From the NCBI RefSeq assembly GCF_021134715.1, contig NC_060017.1, positions 7,502,001 to 7,566,000 on the forward strand: DNA of 64,000 bases, given 5' to 3'. The translations under genes and the position numbers were made by a program. Numbering within the stretch: the first letter of the stretch is position 1; the number at the start of each line of letters is the position of its first letter. This document shows, piece by piece, positions 1 to 12,826 of the stretch. Below the pieces are notes generated by a model, which saw only the letters and a list, made by a program, of their open reading frames with translations, made no database searches and was not told the DNA's origin. This stretch comes from Daphnia pulex (taxonomy: Eukaryota; Arthropoda; Branchiopoda; Diplostraca; Daphniidae).

Positions 1-1140
1 TTGCGTAACTTTTAATGTGAACGCACTTTAAGCTGTCAACAGCAACCCATGAACTTCTTTCTTACAGCAGGGCAGTTTGCTATTTTAATTGTCTCTATGT
101 ATTTCATATTCAGTTTTTTAAATTTTCATATTATCTTTGATTTCGTTCATGAGAGTTAAACAACCAAAAAGCAATTAACTTCAAGTTATGTCAACATTAA
201 ATCTATGTCGTAATTAGAAAAATTCCGAGCAACAAACTATTTATTTACTAAAAAAATCAAACTAAAATACATCCAACGACAAAAAATCGATAGTAAATTT
301 ACAGTAAGTATGAAAAATAAGTGTCAAATTTGTCAATGGTAACAAAATGAAATCGATAGAAACCATTGCGATAATGAATTTGCAAATTGAAGAAAGTCAT
401 TTAACGGTAATTAAAGGATTTTCAACGTCGTTCGTTATACGAAGCAAGAGGTAGCGTAGATTTGGTCAGATTGCGCAGATGATGTCAGTTTGAGGTAGTT
501 GCTGGCTTAGAAGTTAGGACACAACGAAAGTCTAATTATTTTAAGTTATGGCCAATAGCTTAAAGAAGAGGGAAAATTCTGTCATTAAAGTATAGTTTGC
601 AGAAATTATTAGAAATCCTCTAAGCAGATTTTGTTCAAAGACCTTATCCACAGAATTTTCTTCGATGTTCCTATTTCATCGTCGTCGTAGGTGGGTTCTG
701 TTCCCTAAGCGTACCGGGAAGATGAATTTTTCAACATGATGGATTTAGTAAAGAACTTGAGGACATCAAAACTGAAATTCCAATGTTCAAATTCAAGCAG
801 CTCTAATAAATGTAGAAGTCCAAATCGTATCCCGAAATCCGTCACTTCTGTTCCACAACATTAAAATTTGTAAAGGATCTTTGATCTAAGAAAATGTCTT
901 GAAATCTGGCATCCGCCACATCAGTGGAGCAATCGATTCTCTTCGATCAGTTCTCTTCAAAAATACAATAAGTAGCTAATATGAGCGAAAAGTGACAAAA
1001 AAAGACGATTGCATGATCCACGGTGTTCTTTTTGTGCCAGAATGAAACTTTTCACCGTTGTCTAGCATGCACATTACTAAGAGCTTACGAGGTTTGTTAC
1101 AATTGCAATTAAAATTGTTACAAATCTCGCAATTTCCCTT
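1..1140. other. AT-rich DNA, no gene seen
   Basis: I see no exon chain, signal peptide or recognisable protein match on either strand. The stretch is AT-rich and ends where the tandem repeat array begins. The short open frames here have no family resemblance. Confidence 0.6.
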
Positions 1141-4100
1141 ACGGTTCTTTTGGAGCCTCAAACTTATACTAACTCAATTGTGCACCCTTACGAAAAGGAA
1201 ATTTGGACCCTGTGCTAACTGTAAGAAAAAATCACACCGTAAAGAATATCAAAAGATAGGGAACAAAAAGTACTACAATATTACATAATGTGTTCTCAAT
1301 ATTTTGAGGATTTTTTTAAATATTTCCTTACCAGGAAATGGACGAAAATTGTGAATTTTGGAACAGCAGACGCGTATTGGAACAACAAATTAAAACAAAA
1401 AAAAATTCCGTTATTTCACAATGTGTGTATACCAATCGAAGAAAAATTTCAAGGTAAATGCATTGATATGCAATATTTATGGGTTTAAATTCTTAGTTTA
1501 AGCATTATTGATCATACATTATTTCAGTGACATTGCTGGATCGATCGGGTAAATTGATAATATTATATATTTGATAAAAGATAATACAAGATTACAATTT
1601 ATATGAGATAGGTAGCATTGGTGTTGAAAAGAAACCCAAAATACTGCAATAATGTAATCTGCAAAAAATCAAAAATCGTACTGGAGACCTTTCCTCTTAT
1701 ATAAAAGGTCTTGATTACTGTAAATCAGTGTAGTATAACTTATTCTAGAGTAACAATACAAGATTGGGTTATGAAATTTTGTGGTAGGTTGCATTGGTGT
1801 TGGAAGTAATGACCATTTTCCGGAAGATTCGCGAAAGTTACCAATAGTCCTATAACAATAAAGCTCTTGTCGAAATCAAATAAACATTCGTGAAATTTAG
1901 GGTTGATAAGGTGTAATTTAAAAGAACTTTAAAATTTGGTCCGATTCGAGAATTTTCGTGGACAAAAACGTCCAGGAAAAAAATTGATTTTGGACAATTT
2001 TCATAATTTTCAACCAACACATGAAATTAAACCAAAATTTGACGCAATTCACTAATATTGGGTTCGTTTGGGCCCCAAACTAACACTAACTCAATTTTGG
2101 AAGTTTTTCCGATATCTTCTACCAACACTACATGAAATCCTTAATACTGGAGACCTTTCCCATCACATATGGAGGTCATTACCTGTGGTAACCAGTGAAG
2201 AAAAACCATTTTATGGTAATAATACAAGATTACAATTTATATGAGGTATTGGTATTCAAAAGGAACCCACAATACTTCCAGTCTTGCCTGCAAAGTCAAA
2301 AATAGTACTGGAGACCTTTCTTATAATATATAAAGGTCTTTATCACTGCAAGTCAGTGTAGAATAACCTATTCTAAAGTAATATTACAATATTAGGTTTT
2401 ATATGTTGTAGGTTGCATTGGTGTTAATGCAAATTTTCCGGAAGAATGGCGAAAGTTAGCGAAAGTGTTGCAACCATCAAGCTTTCGTCGAAATCAACCA
2501 AATATTCGTGAATTACGTGAAATTTTTGGTTGATTAGATGTAATTAAAAAGAAATCCAAAATTTGGTCAAAATCGATAATTTTCGTGGACTATATATAGT
2601 TCAGTAAATCTGGATTTTGGAAAAATTTTCATAAATTTTCTACCGGCACAGGAAATTAAACCAAAATTTTACTAGGATCACGAATATCGGGTTCATTTTG
2701 AGCCACAAACTTATGCTAACTCAATTTTGGACTTTTACGAACAGGAAATTTTGACCCTGTGCTAGCTGTAAGAAAAAATCACGCCTTAAAGAATATTTAG
2801 AGTAAAAGTTGACTAATGCTAAAAAAATTAACACCAAAAGATAGGGAAAAAAAAGTTCTACAACATTACATAAGGTTTTCTCAATATTTTGAGTATTTTT
2901 TAAAATATTTCCTTACCAGGAAATGGAAGAAAACCGAGAATTTTGGAACAGCAGACTTGTATTGGAACAACAAATTTCGAAAAAAACAACATTTTCTCGT
3001 TATTTTACAATGTCTGTACATCAATCGACGCAAAATTTCAAGGCAAATCCATTGATATGCAACATTTATGGGTTTTAATGCTTAGTTTAAGCATTATTAA
3101 CCAAACATTATTTCAGTGACATTGGATCGATCGAGTATATTGATAATATTATATATTAGATAATAAACAATTCAAGATCACAATTTATATGAGATAGGTA
3201 GTATTGGTGTTGAAAAGAAATACATAATAGTGATAATACTGCTATAATGTACAGTGCAAAAAAGTCAAAAATCGTACTGGAGACCTTTCCTATTATATAT
3301 GAAGGACTTCATCACTGTAAATCAGTGTAGAATAACTTATTCTAGAGTAACAATACGAGATTGGGTTATGTATGTATGTGGTAGGTTGCATTGGTGTTGG
3401 AAGTGATGACCATTTTCCGCAAGATTCGCGAAAGTTAGCAAAAGTGTTATAACCATTCTTGTCGAAATAAACTAAAAGTTTGTGAAATTTTGGGTTGATT
3501 AGGTGTAATTTTAACGAAATATAAAATTTTGTCCAATTCGAGAATTTTCGTGGACAAAAACGTTCAGGAAAAAACTGGATTTTGGACCATTTTCATAATT
3601 TTCAACCGACACATGAAATTAAACCAAAATTTCACGAGAATAACGAATATCGGGTTCCTTTGGACCTCAAACTTATACTATTCCAATTTTGGAAGTTTTT
3701 CCAATATCTTCTACCAATACTACATGAAATCTTTAATACTGGAGACCTTTCCCATCACATATGGAGGTCATTACCTGTGGTAACCAGTGAAGAAAAACCT
3801 ATTTTATGGTAATAATACAAGATTACAATTTATATGAGGTATTGATGTTCAAAAGGAACCCACAATACTGACAGAATGTCTAGCCTGAAAAGTCAAAAAT
3901 AGTACTGGAGACCTTTCTTATAATAAAAAAAGGTCTTTATCACTGCAAGATAGTGTAGAATAACCTATTCTAAAGTAACATTACAATATTAGGTTTTATA
4001 TGTGGTAGGTTGCATTGGTGTTAATGTAAATTCTCCGGAAGAATGGCGAAAGTTAGCGAAAGTGTTGCAACCATCAAGCTTTCGTCGAAATCAACCAAAT

Positions 4101-4725
4101 ATTCGTGAATTACGTGAAATTTTTGGTTGATTAGATGTAATTAAAAAGAAATCCAAAATTTAGTCAAAATCGATAATTTTCGTGCACTATATATAGTTCA
4201 GTAAATCTGGATTTTGGGCAATTTTCATATATTTTCTACCGACACAGGAAATTAAACCAAAATTTTACTAGGATCACGAATATCGGGTTCTTTTGGAGTC
4301 ACAAACTTATACTAACTCAATTTTGGACCCTTACGAACAGGGAATTTTGACCCTTTGCTAGCTGTAAGGAAAAAATCACGCCGTAAAGAATATCTAGAGT
4401 AAAAGTGAACTAATGCTTAAAAAATTAACACCAAAAGATAGGGAAAAAAAAGTTCTACAATATTACATAAGGTTTTCTCAATATTTTGAGTATTTTTTAA
4501 AATATTTCCTTACCAGGAAATGGAAGAAAACTGAGAATTTTGGAACAGCAGACGCGTATTGGAACAACAAATTTCGAAAAAAAAATATTTCGTTATTTTA
4601 CAATGTCTGTATATCAATCGACGCAGAATTTCAAGGCAAATCCATTGTTGTGCAACATTTATGGGTTTTATTTCTTAATTTAAGCAGTATTAACCAAACA
4701 TTATTTCAGTGACGTTGGATCGAGT
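1141..4725. repeat. Higher-order tandem repeat, about 1.6-kb unit of two related subunits
   Basis: A block containing 'ggttc...ttgg...c(a)aac' followed by 'taactcaattttgg' recurs at about 1141, 2063, 2693, 3652 and 4287. The spacings alternate (about 922, 630, 959, 635 bp), so the unit is a dimer of a long A subunit (about 0.94 kb) and a short B subunit (about 0.63 kb), arranged A-B-A-B-partial A. The marker 'tggagaccttt' also recurs at about 1682, 2148, 2299, 3278, 3740 and 3905. A subunits contain a short open frame with FLTRKW at about 1330, 2910 and 4510, and it is not conserved as a gene. The last copy breaks off near 4710-4725. No transposase or reverse transcriptase is visible, so this may be a satellite or a tandemly amplified non-autonomous element. 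Confidence 0.9.
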
Positions 4726-7277
4726 CTGGCCAGATCCATGAGAATCGCCACTTCTATTTGTTTGAAAAATATTAATATTTATTTATAATTGAGCGAAAGG
4801 GCATCTTGTAATATTTAGGTTTAAACGAGAAATTATCAATTGAAATCTCACAATTTCCCTTAGGGGAGAGAAGTAAGGGTTGGCACAATTCATGAAAATT
4901 TTATTAGTTACAATTCCAGCGTTATTAAAGTTATAAAACGAAAAAAATTACGCAACATGCCCTTACAACGGAGCTAGTTGACTTTCCCTGTGATTCTAAT
5001 GGGAGAGCAGCCAATATGGGGGATGATTTGAATCCTTGATTTTGATAAAATAAATCATATTAACGATTTACTTTGTCAGTGTGGTTTTCATATATTTCCC
5101 TTGATTAGTTTTTAATCTCCATAAGTAATTTGAGCTAATTCAAAAATTCAGTCGTTCTCAGTAATGGCAATTTTCCATAAGCCAACTAGCCCTACTGTTA
5201 AAGGCAGAAATAGCCCCAACAAGGTCGTCTACACAAAAATATATTTTAACCCATTGTAATTTATTTTTCTATTTACAACTACTACATATAGCCGACAGAG
5301 AATAAAATTCTCTATGTCACTAGTATTTTTAAATATTTTTATCATTATTCCAAAAGAAATAATTTGAATAAAGGCTTTTCAAAAAATCTTACATCAGAAA
5401 AGTCAAAAATTGTTTTTATTTTTATCTTCAGAACAGCTAGTCATATATTCTTGAAATTTTCAATATTGGTTCTAGAAAAATCGTTGATCTACGTACAAAT
5501 ACCCCGGAAATAATGATAAATTTAAAAAATATTTCATTAAAAAAAACGATGCTCTGGGGGGGACGGTACTTCCGATGAAGGTCTCTTTGGTCTTAAAATT
5601 AAGTTTTTTTCCCTTGAAACATTTCTGCAATAAAAATTCTTCATTCATAAAATCATGTTGGTTTTTTTAATTAAAGCGCAAATCACCCTTTTTTTCAACT
5701 TTTTTTGAAAAGTCTCAACTTTGGACACCTATAACAGCCAAACGATTTGGATTCAAGCAAAATCCTTTGGCTACCTAACTACCTTATTTTCTACCTATTA
5801 AGAACCCACCCACCAAAAATTATCAAAAACCGATAGATGGTCGCAACGACCTCTGGAAGTTTTGGCGTGGAATGACCCATTACGGAACCTGCCGAAATGT
5901 CACGTATCCTAATAAAATTTTTAAAACATGACAAACGTAAAAAAAAAATGTCTATTAGGTTTATAGATTTTACGAATTATTGGGTAAGACAGGTAATCCC
6001 TAATCCGCTCCGCTGTTACTGGCAGTGGCATTGGTCAACACTATATGCGACTATATGGCTTGCAGCCTGGCACTACTTGAGCTATAAGTGGGGAATCTAA
6101 ACTTTCAATTAAAAACAAATAATTTAAGTATCCGGATCGATTCAAGAATTGTGCAAGGATCCTGTACATGACCTTATCTGTTTTTCTCGACTTTGTTTGT
6201 TTCTAACTTAATTGTTTTGTTTGCCCAGTAATGAGAAAAAACACAATAACTTCTGAGTTTAAAAAAATACATTTTTACATAATTTTACTCATGAAAATGA
6301 GTAGCTAAATGTCTATATTTTTAATATTTCCTCTTATCTATAATACTTAAGAATAGCCTAATCAGCCCTTCTGTGGGAAAAAATTTTAAGAATAAAACGC
6401 AAGTCATCCTACCTAATCAGAAGCTACAATAAGCATTTTACGTGTTTTGAATTTTAAATCATATGTCGAGTTTTGTCGACCTTTTTCTCTATTTTTCAAT
6501 GGAACTTTCTTAGCTCAGTTGTAACGTTACTATTTATAAATTTGAGGTAGCCTATCATATGTCAAATGATAAATTACAATTCACCGTAACATACAGCGGC
6601 TTTTAAACGCCGTGTTTCCATTGCGTCTCTTCGTTTCTTTCATATGTTTCATGAGCGTTTAAATATTAGCAACAAGGTACTAGTAACGTCATAACCTATA
6701 CAGCAACTTACTGATTTAAGCCTCTGGCAATGGTTTCCTGGCGTACGTGACTATATAGGACAACGAGAAAGAATCGAAAAAGAAACTTTCGCTTTTACTT
6801 CTTCGGATGTTGGTTTGCCAAATTTAGTACGTCATGAAGGGGATTTTTGTTTAACTACGTCACATTCACTTCTGGATAGAGAGATAGCCTATGTTTCAAT
6901 TTCCACTTTGATATCTTGAAATTTCATCCATCGCTCGGCAAGATAAAAACAAAAATATGTGATCATATGCTTGGTGTTGACGCGCGCTGATTTGAGCTGT
7001 TTATAATTTTTGTTGTGACTGTGATCTTCTCATCGAAAGTTACTTATCTGCCATAGGTGGCGGTCTTTTCCATGGAGAAAGAGAGGAAAATGATAAGTTC
7101 GAGTTGGAATCTTGGTCAGTCTAGTTTGAAAGGCCGAACTGTACCTTTCCTTTTTCGCCTACTTTCTGGTGGAGGCTGGAATAAGAGTACGTATTATCAA
7201 AAGGAGGCTTGTGCTCGCTTATTGATTGCCTCCAGGACATTGAACTAAATCGAAACGTCGTTGGCTAATGACGCAAA
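4726..7277. other. AT-rich intergenic DNA and probable 5' region of the next gene
   Basis: No gene is supported. Short open frames near 5897-6100 and 7057-7248 lack splice-consistent continuation and family resemblance. The last few hundred bases before 7278 probably hold the promoter and 5' UTR of the SLC26-like gene, but I see no clear TATA box or initiator that fixes the start. Confidence 0.5.
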
Positions 7278-10205
7278 ATGCCGAATCTGAATGGTTCAAC
7301 AAAGTCCATCGATTATCGGGATCAGCAACAGGACGGAAAATGTGCAGAACCCTTGATGAAAGGGCATTCAAAAGGTATATAACTCATTCGTCACGGCATG
7401 ACATGATTTTATCTTAAAACAGTCAAATCCGGCATCGGATAGGAAAAAAGAATGTTTTATTTTTCTGTCTCAATGTAACCTTTTTTAATTTTCAGATAAT
7501 GTAGCAGTAGAGAGAACGTCCTTGACCACCCCCTCGAACGAAGATTCTTTTCTACCAAACTACGAAAATCAATCAAAAGAAATTACTAACTCGGGAAAGA
7601 AAAAAAAATCCAGAATTAGAAGAATAAAAGACTCATGTAATGTAGATCTGCTTCGTCATCGCTTGCCGATCGTGGGATGGCTGCCAAATTATAACTTGAA
7701 TTATTCCGTCTTTGATCTTATCGCCGGGGTCACTGTCGGACTTACCATCATTCCTCAGTCGATCGCTTATGCTGGCGTCGCGGGACTTCCTTTCGAGGTT
7801 CTTATTTAATTATTGCGTACGACTAAACATGTTCAATCAGCATTATTTTTTTTTAAATCACAACTAACCTTATTGCCAACAGTATGGCCTCTATTCCTCA
7901 TTTATGGGGTTGTTTGCGTACACCGTTTTTGGATCGGTTAAAGAATCGTCGATTGGTCCGACAGCCGTCATGGCTTTAATGACCTTCAATTATGCCAACG
8001 AAGGGGGCCCTGCCTATGCTTGCCTTTTGTCTTTTCTGGCTGGACTTATTGAGCTTGTCGCCGGACTGCTTAACCTCGGTATCTTACTTAATTCTTCCTT
8101 CTTTAATACTACCTAGCTTACCTACCTGATAGGGAGAATATCACAACAAACTTGGGGAAAAACACAAAAATAATATCGATTAATCTCTTTGGAAACATTC
8201 ATAGGATTTATGGTCGATTTCATTTCGGCGCCAGTCATTTCTGGTTTCTGTTCGGCAGCCGCTTTGACCGTCGCCTCGACCCAGGTAAAAGGGCTCTTTG
8301 GACTGAAGTTTAGTGGGTCTTCCTTCGTTGAAATCTGGACGGGTTTCTTTACAAACCTGTCTAAAATTAATCCGTGGGATGCTGGGCTAGGATGTTCCTC
8401 CATCGTCATTCTGCTTTTGATGCGGGTTCGTATTTATTTCAAAATATATTTGTATGATTTGCTTTCGCGTATAACATGATAAATATTTAATTTTTGTTCG
8501 TGGACATAAACTTATCCCCATAGAAACTGACTGCGATGAAAAACCTTCGGCCTTTTAAGAAAATTACATGTCTCCGTAACCGATTCGTTGATAGTGGCTT
8601 GTGGTTTATTTCAACTAGTCGAAATGCCTTTGCTGTCATTGGCGGCTGCGTGGCTGCGTACGTCTTGCAAGTCAACGGCCTATCTCCTTTCACCTTAACA
8701 GGTCTCTATGCATTTTCGTTGAATAGGCATTTATCCATTTTGCATGTGTCCTTTGAAGAGATTTGTTTCACGTTGAAAATCAATCTGATACCTAGGTAAC
8801 ATCAAGGCCGGTCTACCTTCATTCGAACTGCCTCCGTTTTCAATCAATACGACAGATTCCGACGGGAATAGCACGGTTTTGTTAAGTTTCCCAGAGATAT
8901 GTTCAGAACTGGGTGCAGCCATCGGTCTAATTCCCCTTATCGCCATATTAGAGCAAGTTGCTATAGCCAAAGCGTTCGGTAATGTCTTTGGAAAAGCGTA
9001 GTAATAATTAATGCTTTAGCATCTAACTTTTGTGTGCTTTGATTATTCAAGCTTTCGGCAAACGAACGGACGCCACTCAGGAAATGATCGCTCTCGGTAT
9101 GGGAAATATCCTTGGTTCTTTTTTCGGCGCAATGCCCATCACTTCGTCATTTGGAAGAAGCTCCGTTCAAAATGCCAGTGGAGTCAAAACGCCACTTTCC
9201 AACGTTTACGCAGGTAAAATACGGTCCACTCACTCCAATTTGGGGAAAAAAAAGTTTGATAATCATTTTTTTTTCTACAGGCATTTTGGTTCTGTTGGCT
9301 TTGGGTTTTCTGATGCCTTCCCTGGCATATATTCCGAAAGCGATCCTCGCTGCTGTAATCATTACGTCAGTAATTTTTATGGTGGAATTAGAGGAACTTA
9401 AACCTATGTGGAAGAGCAGAAGTAAATTTACCAGCTGCATTGCATTTAAAATACGACAAATGTTGATAAAGTTAATAATACCCTGGTGATTTGTTTTAGG
9501 AGTGGAACTAATTCCGTTAGGTGTGACATTCTTTTGCTGTCTCTTTGTAAACATGGAGTACGGTATTTTGATTGGGGCTGGCGTACATTTGTTTATGTTG
9601 GCTTACATGGCGGGAGGCCGTCCTCATCCGGAGTTGATACGGGAACCTGTAAATGCATTTTTTCTCCTCTCACGCGCGCAACAGTTTTTCACAAATATTT
9701 TTCTCTAACAGGGTAGTAAGAAGACCGGAGGAAGAGTCGTCGTTAAAGCTGACACAAACCTTTACTTCCCTGGAGTAGAAAAATTTCGCCAAGTTCTGAA
9801 TGAAGCCACTGATGGAGAGACATGCGTCTTGGTCGATCTATCACACGTAACAGAAATCGATTACACTGCGCTGAAAGTGAGGCTGTTATTTTTAAAATTT
9901 GAATTTGAGGTCGTATCCTTATTTCACGATGTATTACATTATCCACAGATGCTTAAATCTGTGGCATCAGATTACCACAAAAGAGGCTTAATGGTTCTGC
10001 ATTTTACCAATGCTTCTTCAAAAGTAACCAAATCGATTTCATCTGCCTTACATTCGGCCGACATCGATTTCCTAACACCCAATAAGGTAACATAATGTTC
10101 GGTAAAAAAATAATGAAACATAATTTATAATATCGACGACTTCATGTTTTCTACTAGATGAATAACGCATTCGAACAATGTGGACCAAAAACGGATGAAG
10201 TCTAG
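7278..10205 (+). CDS. SLC26A11-like sulfate/anion transporter (SulP family)
   Basis: Multipass membrane anion transporter; the family moves sulfate and other anions. Twelve exons join in frame to 659 aa: 7278-7374, 7496-7797, 7883-8078, 8205-8425, 8524-8701, 8796-8978, 9052-9213, 9281-9421, 9500-9648, 9712-9876, 9949-10086, 10158-10205. The start is the ATG at 7278; exon 1 ends in a single base that completes a codon with exon 2. The SulP core shows LTIIPQSIAYAGVAGLP, then GLYSSFMG and SSIGPTAVMAL, then FISAPVISGF. DATQEMIALGMGNILGSFF and FGRSSVQNASG resemble SLC26A11, the sodium-independent sulfate transporter branch. Exons 10-12 encode a C-terminal STAS domain (VDLSHVTEIDYTALK). The human relative is about 606 aa. 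It is convergent with the gene on its right. Substrate is inferred from the family only. Confidence 0.93.
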
Positions 10206-10945
10206 GCGAGTCAGCGTTCTATCATTGACCTTAAAAAATATCACTTCTATTATAGTCAAGTAACTAAGAGTATATTGCTCACACGTATTGAAGCACTGAC
10301 AATTATGTCCCTCGTTATAGGGTTAGATTTTGTTTTAGCAGCAGTGCACATAAATTAGTAATTTTAGGAAAAAAAATAAAGGTAAATAAAATGTGATACT
10401 GTGCCTTGTTTCAATACAAGTTGGATCTTATTTCCCTGACAGTGAAGCAACACATTTTCTTTAGCATAATTATATGTATCCGAAACACGGCGAAAATCCG
10501 AACAAAGCGACCATAGCCTTTTAATCCACACCCAATTCTGCCCTTGTGTCCTACCGGGATATTCTTATACCGTAGCTAAATACGATAATAAATTTTACTT
10601 TGACTGATAAATAGCTGGAATTTCACGCACCGCATGTTTTCTAAAAACAACAAAAGTTATTCACTCATACAACGTAAATTGATTAAAGTAAAAAACCTTT
10701 ATGTTGTGCAGATTGAGATTATTCTCCATAAAACTTTATTTTTCGTAAAATCAATTCTCGAAAAAATGCTGGAAGACAAGGTGGAAAGAAACTAATTGAA
10801 CGAAACTAAGAAACTAATTGTCTTCTATGTATTGAAATCACAATTTTGAATCATAATAATTGATTTTTTTGTACGTTGCTTCATGTGAAAGATTGAAAGA
10901 TCAAAACTCGTGCTCAATTCCGAAGAAAATTAGTGACGAAGTCAT
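10206..10945. other. Convergent 3' UTR region
   Basis: Shared 3' flank of two convergent genes. AATAAA-type signals occur near 10375 on the + strand and, read on the - strand, near 10736. No coding sequence is seen. Confidence 0.6.
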
Positions 10946-12826
10946 TCAAGGAAGCGGTTTGGACTTACGAAATGAAGGCCGCTGGAAAGAATCTTCTATT
11001 GTGGGTTGATTCTTTAATTTCTTCGTGCGTAGTTGGTATTCGTCTCTACTGCCTTTGCTGCGGTTGACTAAGGCTCGTCCAGGATTGGCTTCTTCGTCCA
11101 GTTCTTGTTGTAGCTTCCGTGCTAATTCATTGTCGGCTTCCTCTTGTTCCTTCTTCTTTCGAAGCCACTCGCGTTCCATTTCCAGGAGTTCTTGAGCCAA
11201 CACTCCACCGTCTTTGACTGAATCATCAGACGTGCTATTATGATTAACATCTTCGGGTAAATCTAGAGCTAGAAAACGACAATTAAGTTAAATATACGAC
11301 AACTAATTTTTCAGATGGTTACCTTTTTCCTCCGCCAGAGTGGCCAGACCATAAAGTTGGTTCAAGTTCTTGGCTGCAGTAACCACTTGAGGCTTGACAA
11401 TTTCGCCTAAAAATTAAACAAAAATAAATAAATAAATAAGTTGAAAATATAATTAGAAGAAGCATTGTACATGAAAAGCACAACTTACTGTTGCCAGGTG
11501 AATTTTTTGGCGGAGTGAGTGGAGCGGCATTTATGGGGCGAAAATGTAATCTTTTACTCACTTCTTGGTCTATGCTCTCCAAGCTAGTGCAAGAAGAACT
11601 CCGAAGTTCACTCATCGAAACATCCTCTAATGTAATAATTGGTGATTTACAATATCTGCCCCACTCAGTAATTGTCAGAATAGTTGTTCATCTTACTTTT
11701 TTGGAAATGTTCAGTTACAGGCACAAACGCAGATGGAGATCGTGATGGCTCGTCATTTTCATTAGAGCGACCTAAATTAAAACAAGTATATTGTGTTAAA
11801 TTTCAATATGAAATTAGGAAATTAACAGTAAATGCTACTTACTAGAAAAAAACTTGTTGATTTTTTTGGCTGCTGGAGTGGACTTGGCATCGGAACTAGT
11901 TTTTCTTGGTCGCTTTCTTGATGACGGGGGTGTCTGTATAATAGTTGATCCCCGTAACTTGCGAATATTATCTTCCCTTCCAGAAAGTTCAAGGGCTAAG
12001 GCCTCATCTGCTAATCTTATTCTCTCCAGTTCCTCATTTGCCTTAGCACGTTCAGCCTGAAATGAAAGAATTTTAAGCTTTGTGAATTAAAAGTGCAATT
12101 GACTAATTTAGGCAAACCTGCTCTATGGCAAGCTGTGCTATGAGATCCGCTGAGGCTTTCTCTTCTTCTTTCCTTCTTTCTTCTTCTTCTTTTCTTTGCC
12201 TCTCCTGTTCCTTCTCAAACTCTTTCAATAGTTCACCAGGCTCAGCAAACTGATGCATGGGAACAGTGGGGAAAACTTTGTTGAAATAAAAATGATAAAA
12301 TGTCTCATTGAACAATTTTGCTAAAGAGTTTGCTAATAAAACTTACAATCCTCAATATCCTTGTCATCTTTGCCTTCAACATTATGTGCCTCAATAAGTT
12401 CAGGAAATTGAACCTGAATTTGTTCCCACATAGTTTCGTTTACAATAGTATTGGTTTTGGCAGCTTGACGACACCATACACTAATCCGTTTCCTGCACAT
12501 GGGACATGCCAGATTTGATTTTTCAACACAACTCTGAATGAGAAAACAATGGAATTATTAATTTTACTGAATCTTAATAAATGTAAGTCACAGTAACTTA
12601 CTAGATAGCATGAATAGCACAAATTGTGTTGGCATGGCAAACTGACTGGTTTTACCATCAAATTTAAACAAATTTTACACGTGACATCTTCCAGTAACAA
12701 AAAAGGTTTCTCTTCCGCAGACGAAGAAACATTCCCGGATTCATCTTTATTTGATTCATTGACTTTATTACGCTTTGGAGTAGCACGAGATTTGTTAGCT
12801 GCAACAGATCGGCGTGAAGGCGCCAT
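10946..12826 (-). CDS. RNF168-like RING-type E3 ubiquitin ligase
   Basis: Probable chromatin-linked E3 ligase. Eight exons (12826-12602, 12533-12347, 12275-12118, 12056-11843, 11771-11697, 11626-11489, 11406-11323, 11268-10946) join to 467 aa. An N-terminal C3HC4 RING starts at about residue 50 (CKICLNLMVKPVSLPCQHN, then CPMCRKR). It is followed, as in RNF168, by a segment with EPGELLKEFEKEQ, a long Glu/Lys/Arg helix, and ASADLIAQLAIEQ, which fits a ubiquitin-binding MIU. Near the C terminus lie ADNELARKLQQELDEE (second MIU-like helix) and LVNRSKGSRDEYQL, close to the LR-type motif that targets RNF168 to nucleosomes. In vertebrates RNF168 ubiquitinates H2A at double-strand breaks; the same role here is inference. 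The exon 5/6 junction is the least certain, because the acceptor at 11627 was chosen to keep frame. RNF169 is the main alternative. Confidence 0.85.

Noticed and set aside
1288-4712. Recurrent short open frames with FLTRKW and FGTAD inside the repeat
   Set aside because: They follow the repeat phase, shift frame between copies, have no upstream start context, and match no family. They are by-products of the tandem repeat.
1141-4725. CRISPR-like array
   Set aside because: Repeat units are hundreds of bases long, diverged, and have no uniform spacers, and the setting is a eukaryotic genome.
7522-7809. A start at 7522 for the SLC26-like gene
   Set aside because: That codon is TTG. A real ATG exon at 7278-7374 splices in frame to 7496 and gives a better N terminus.
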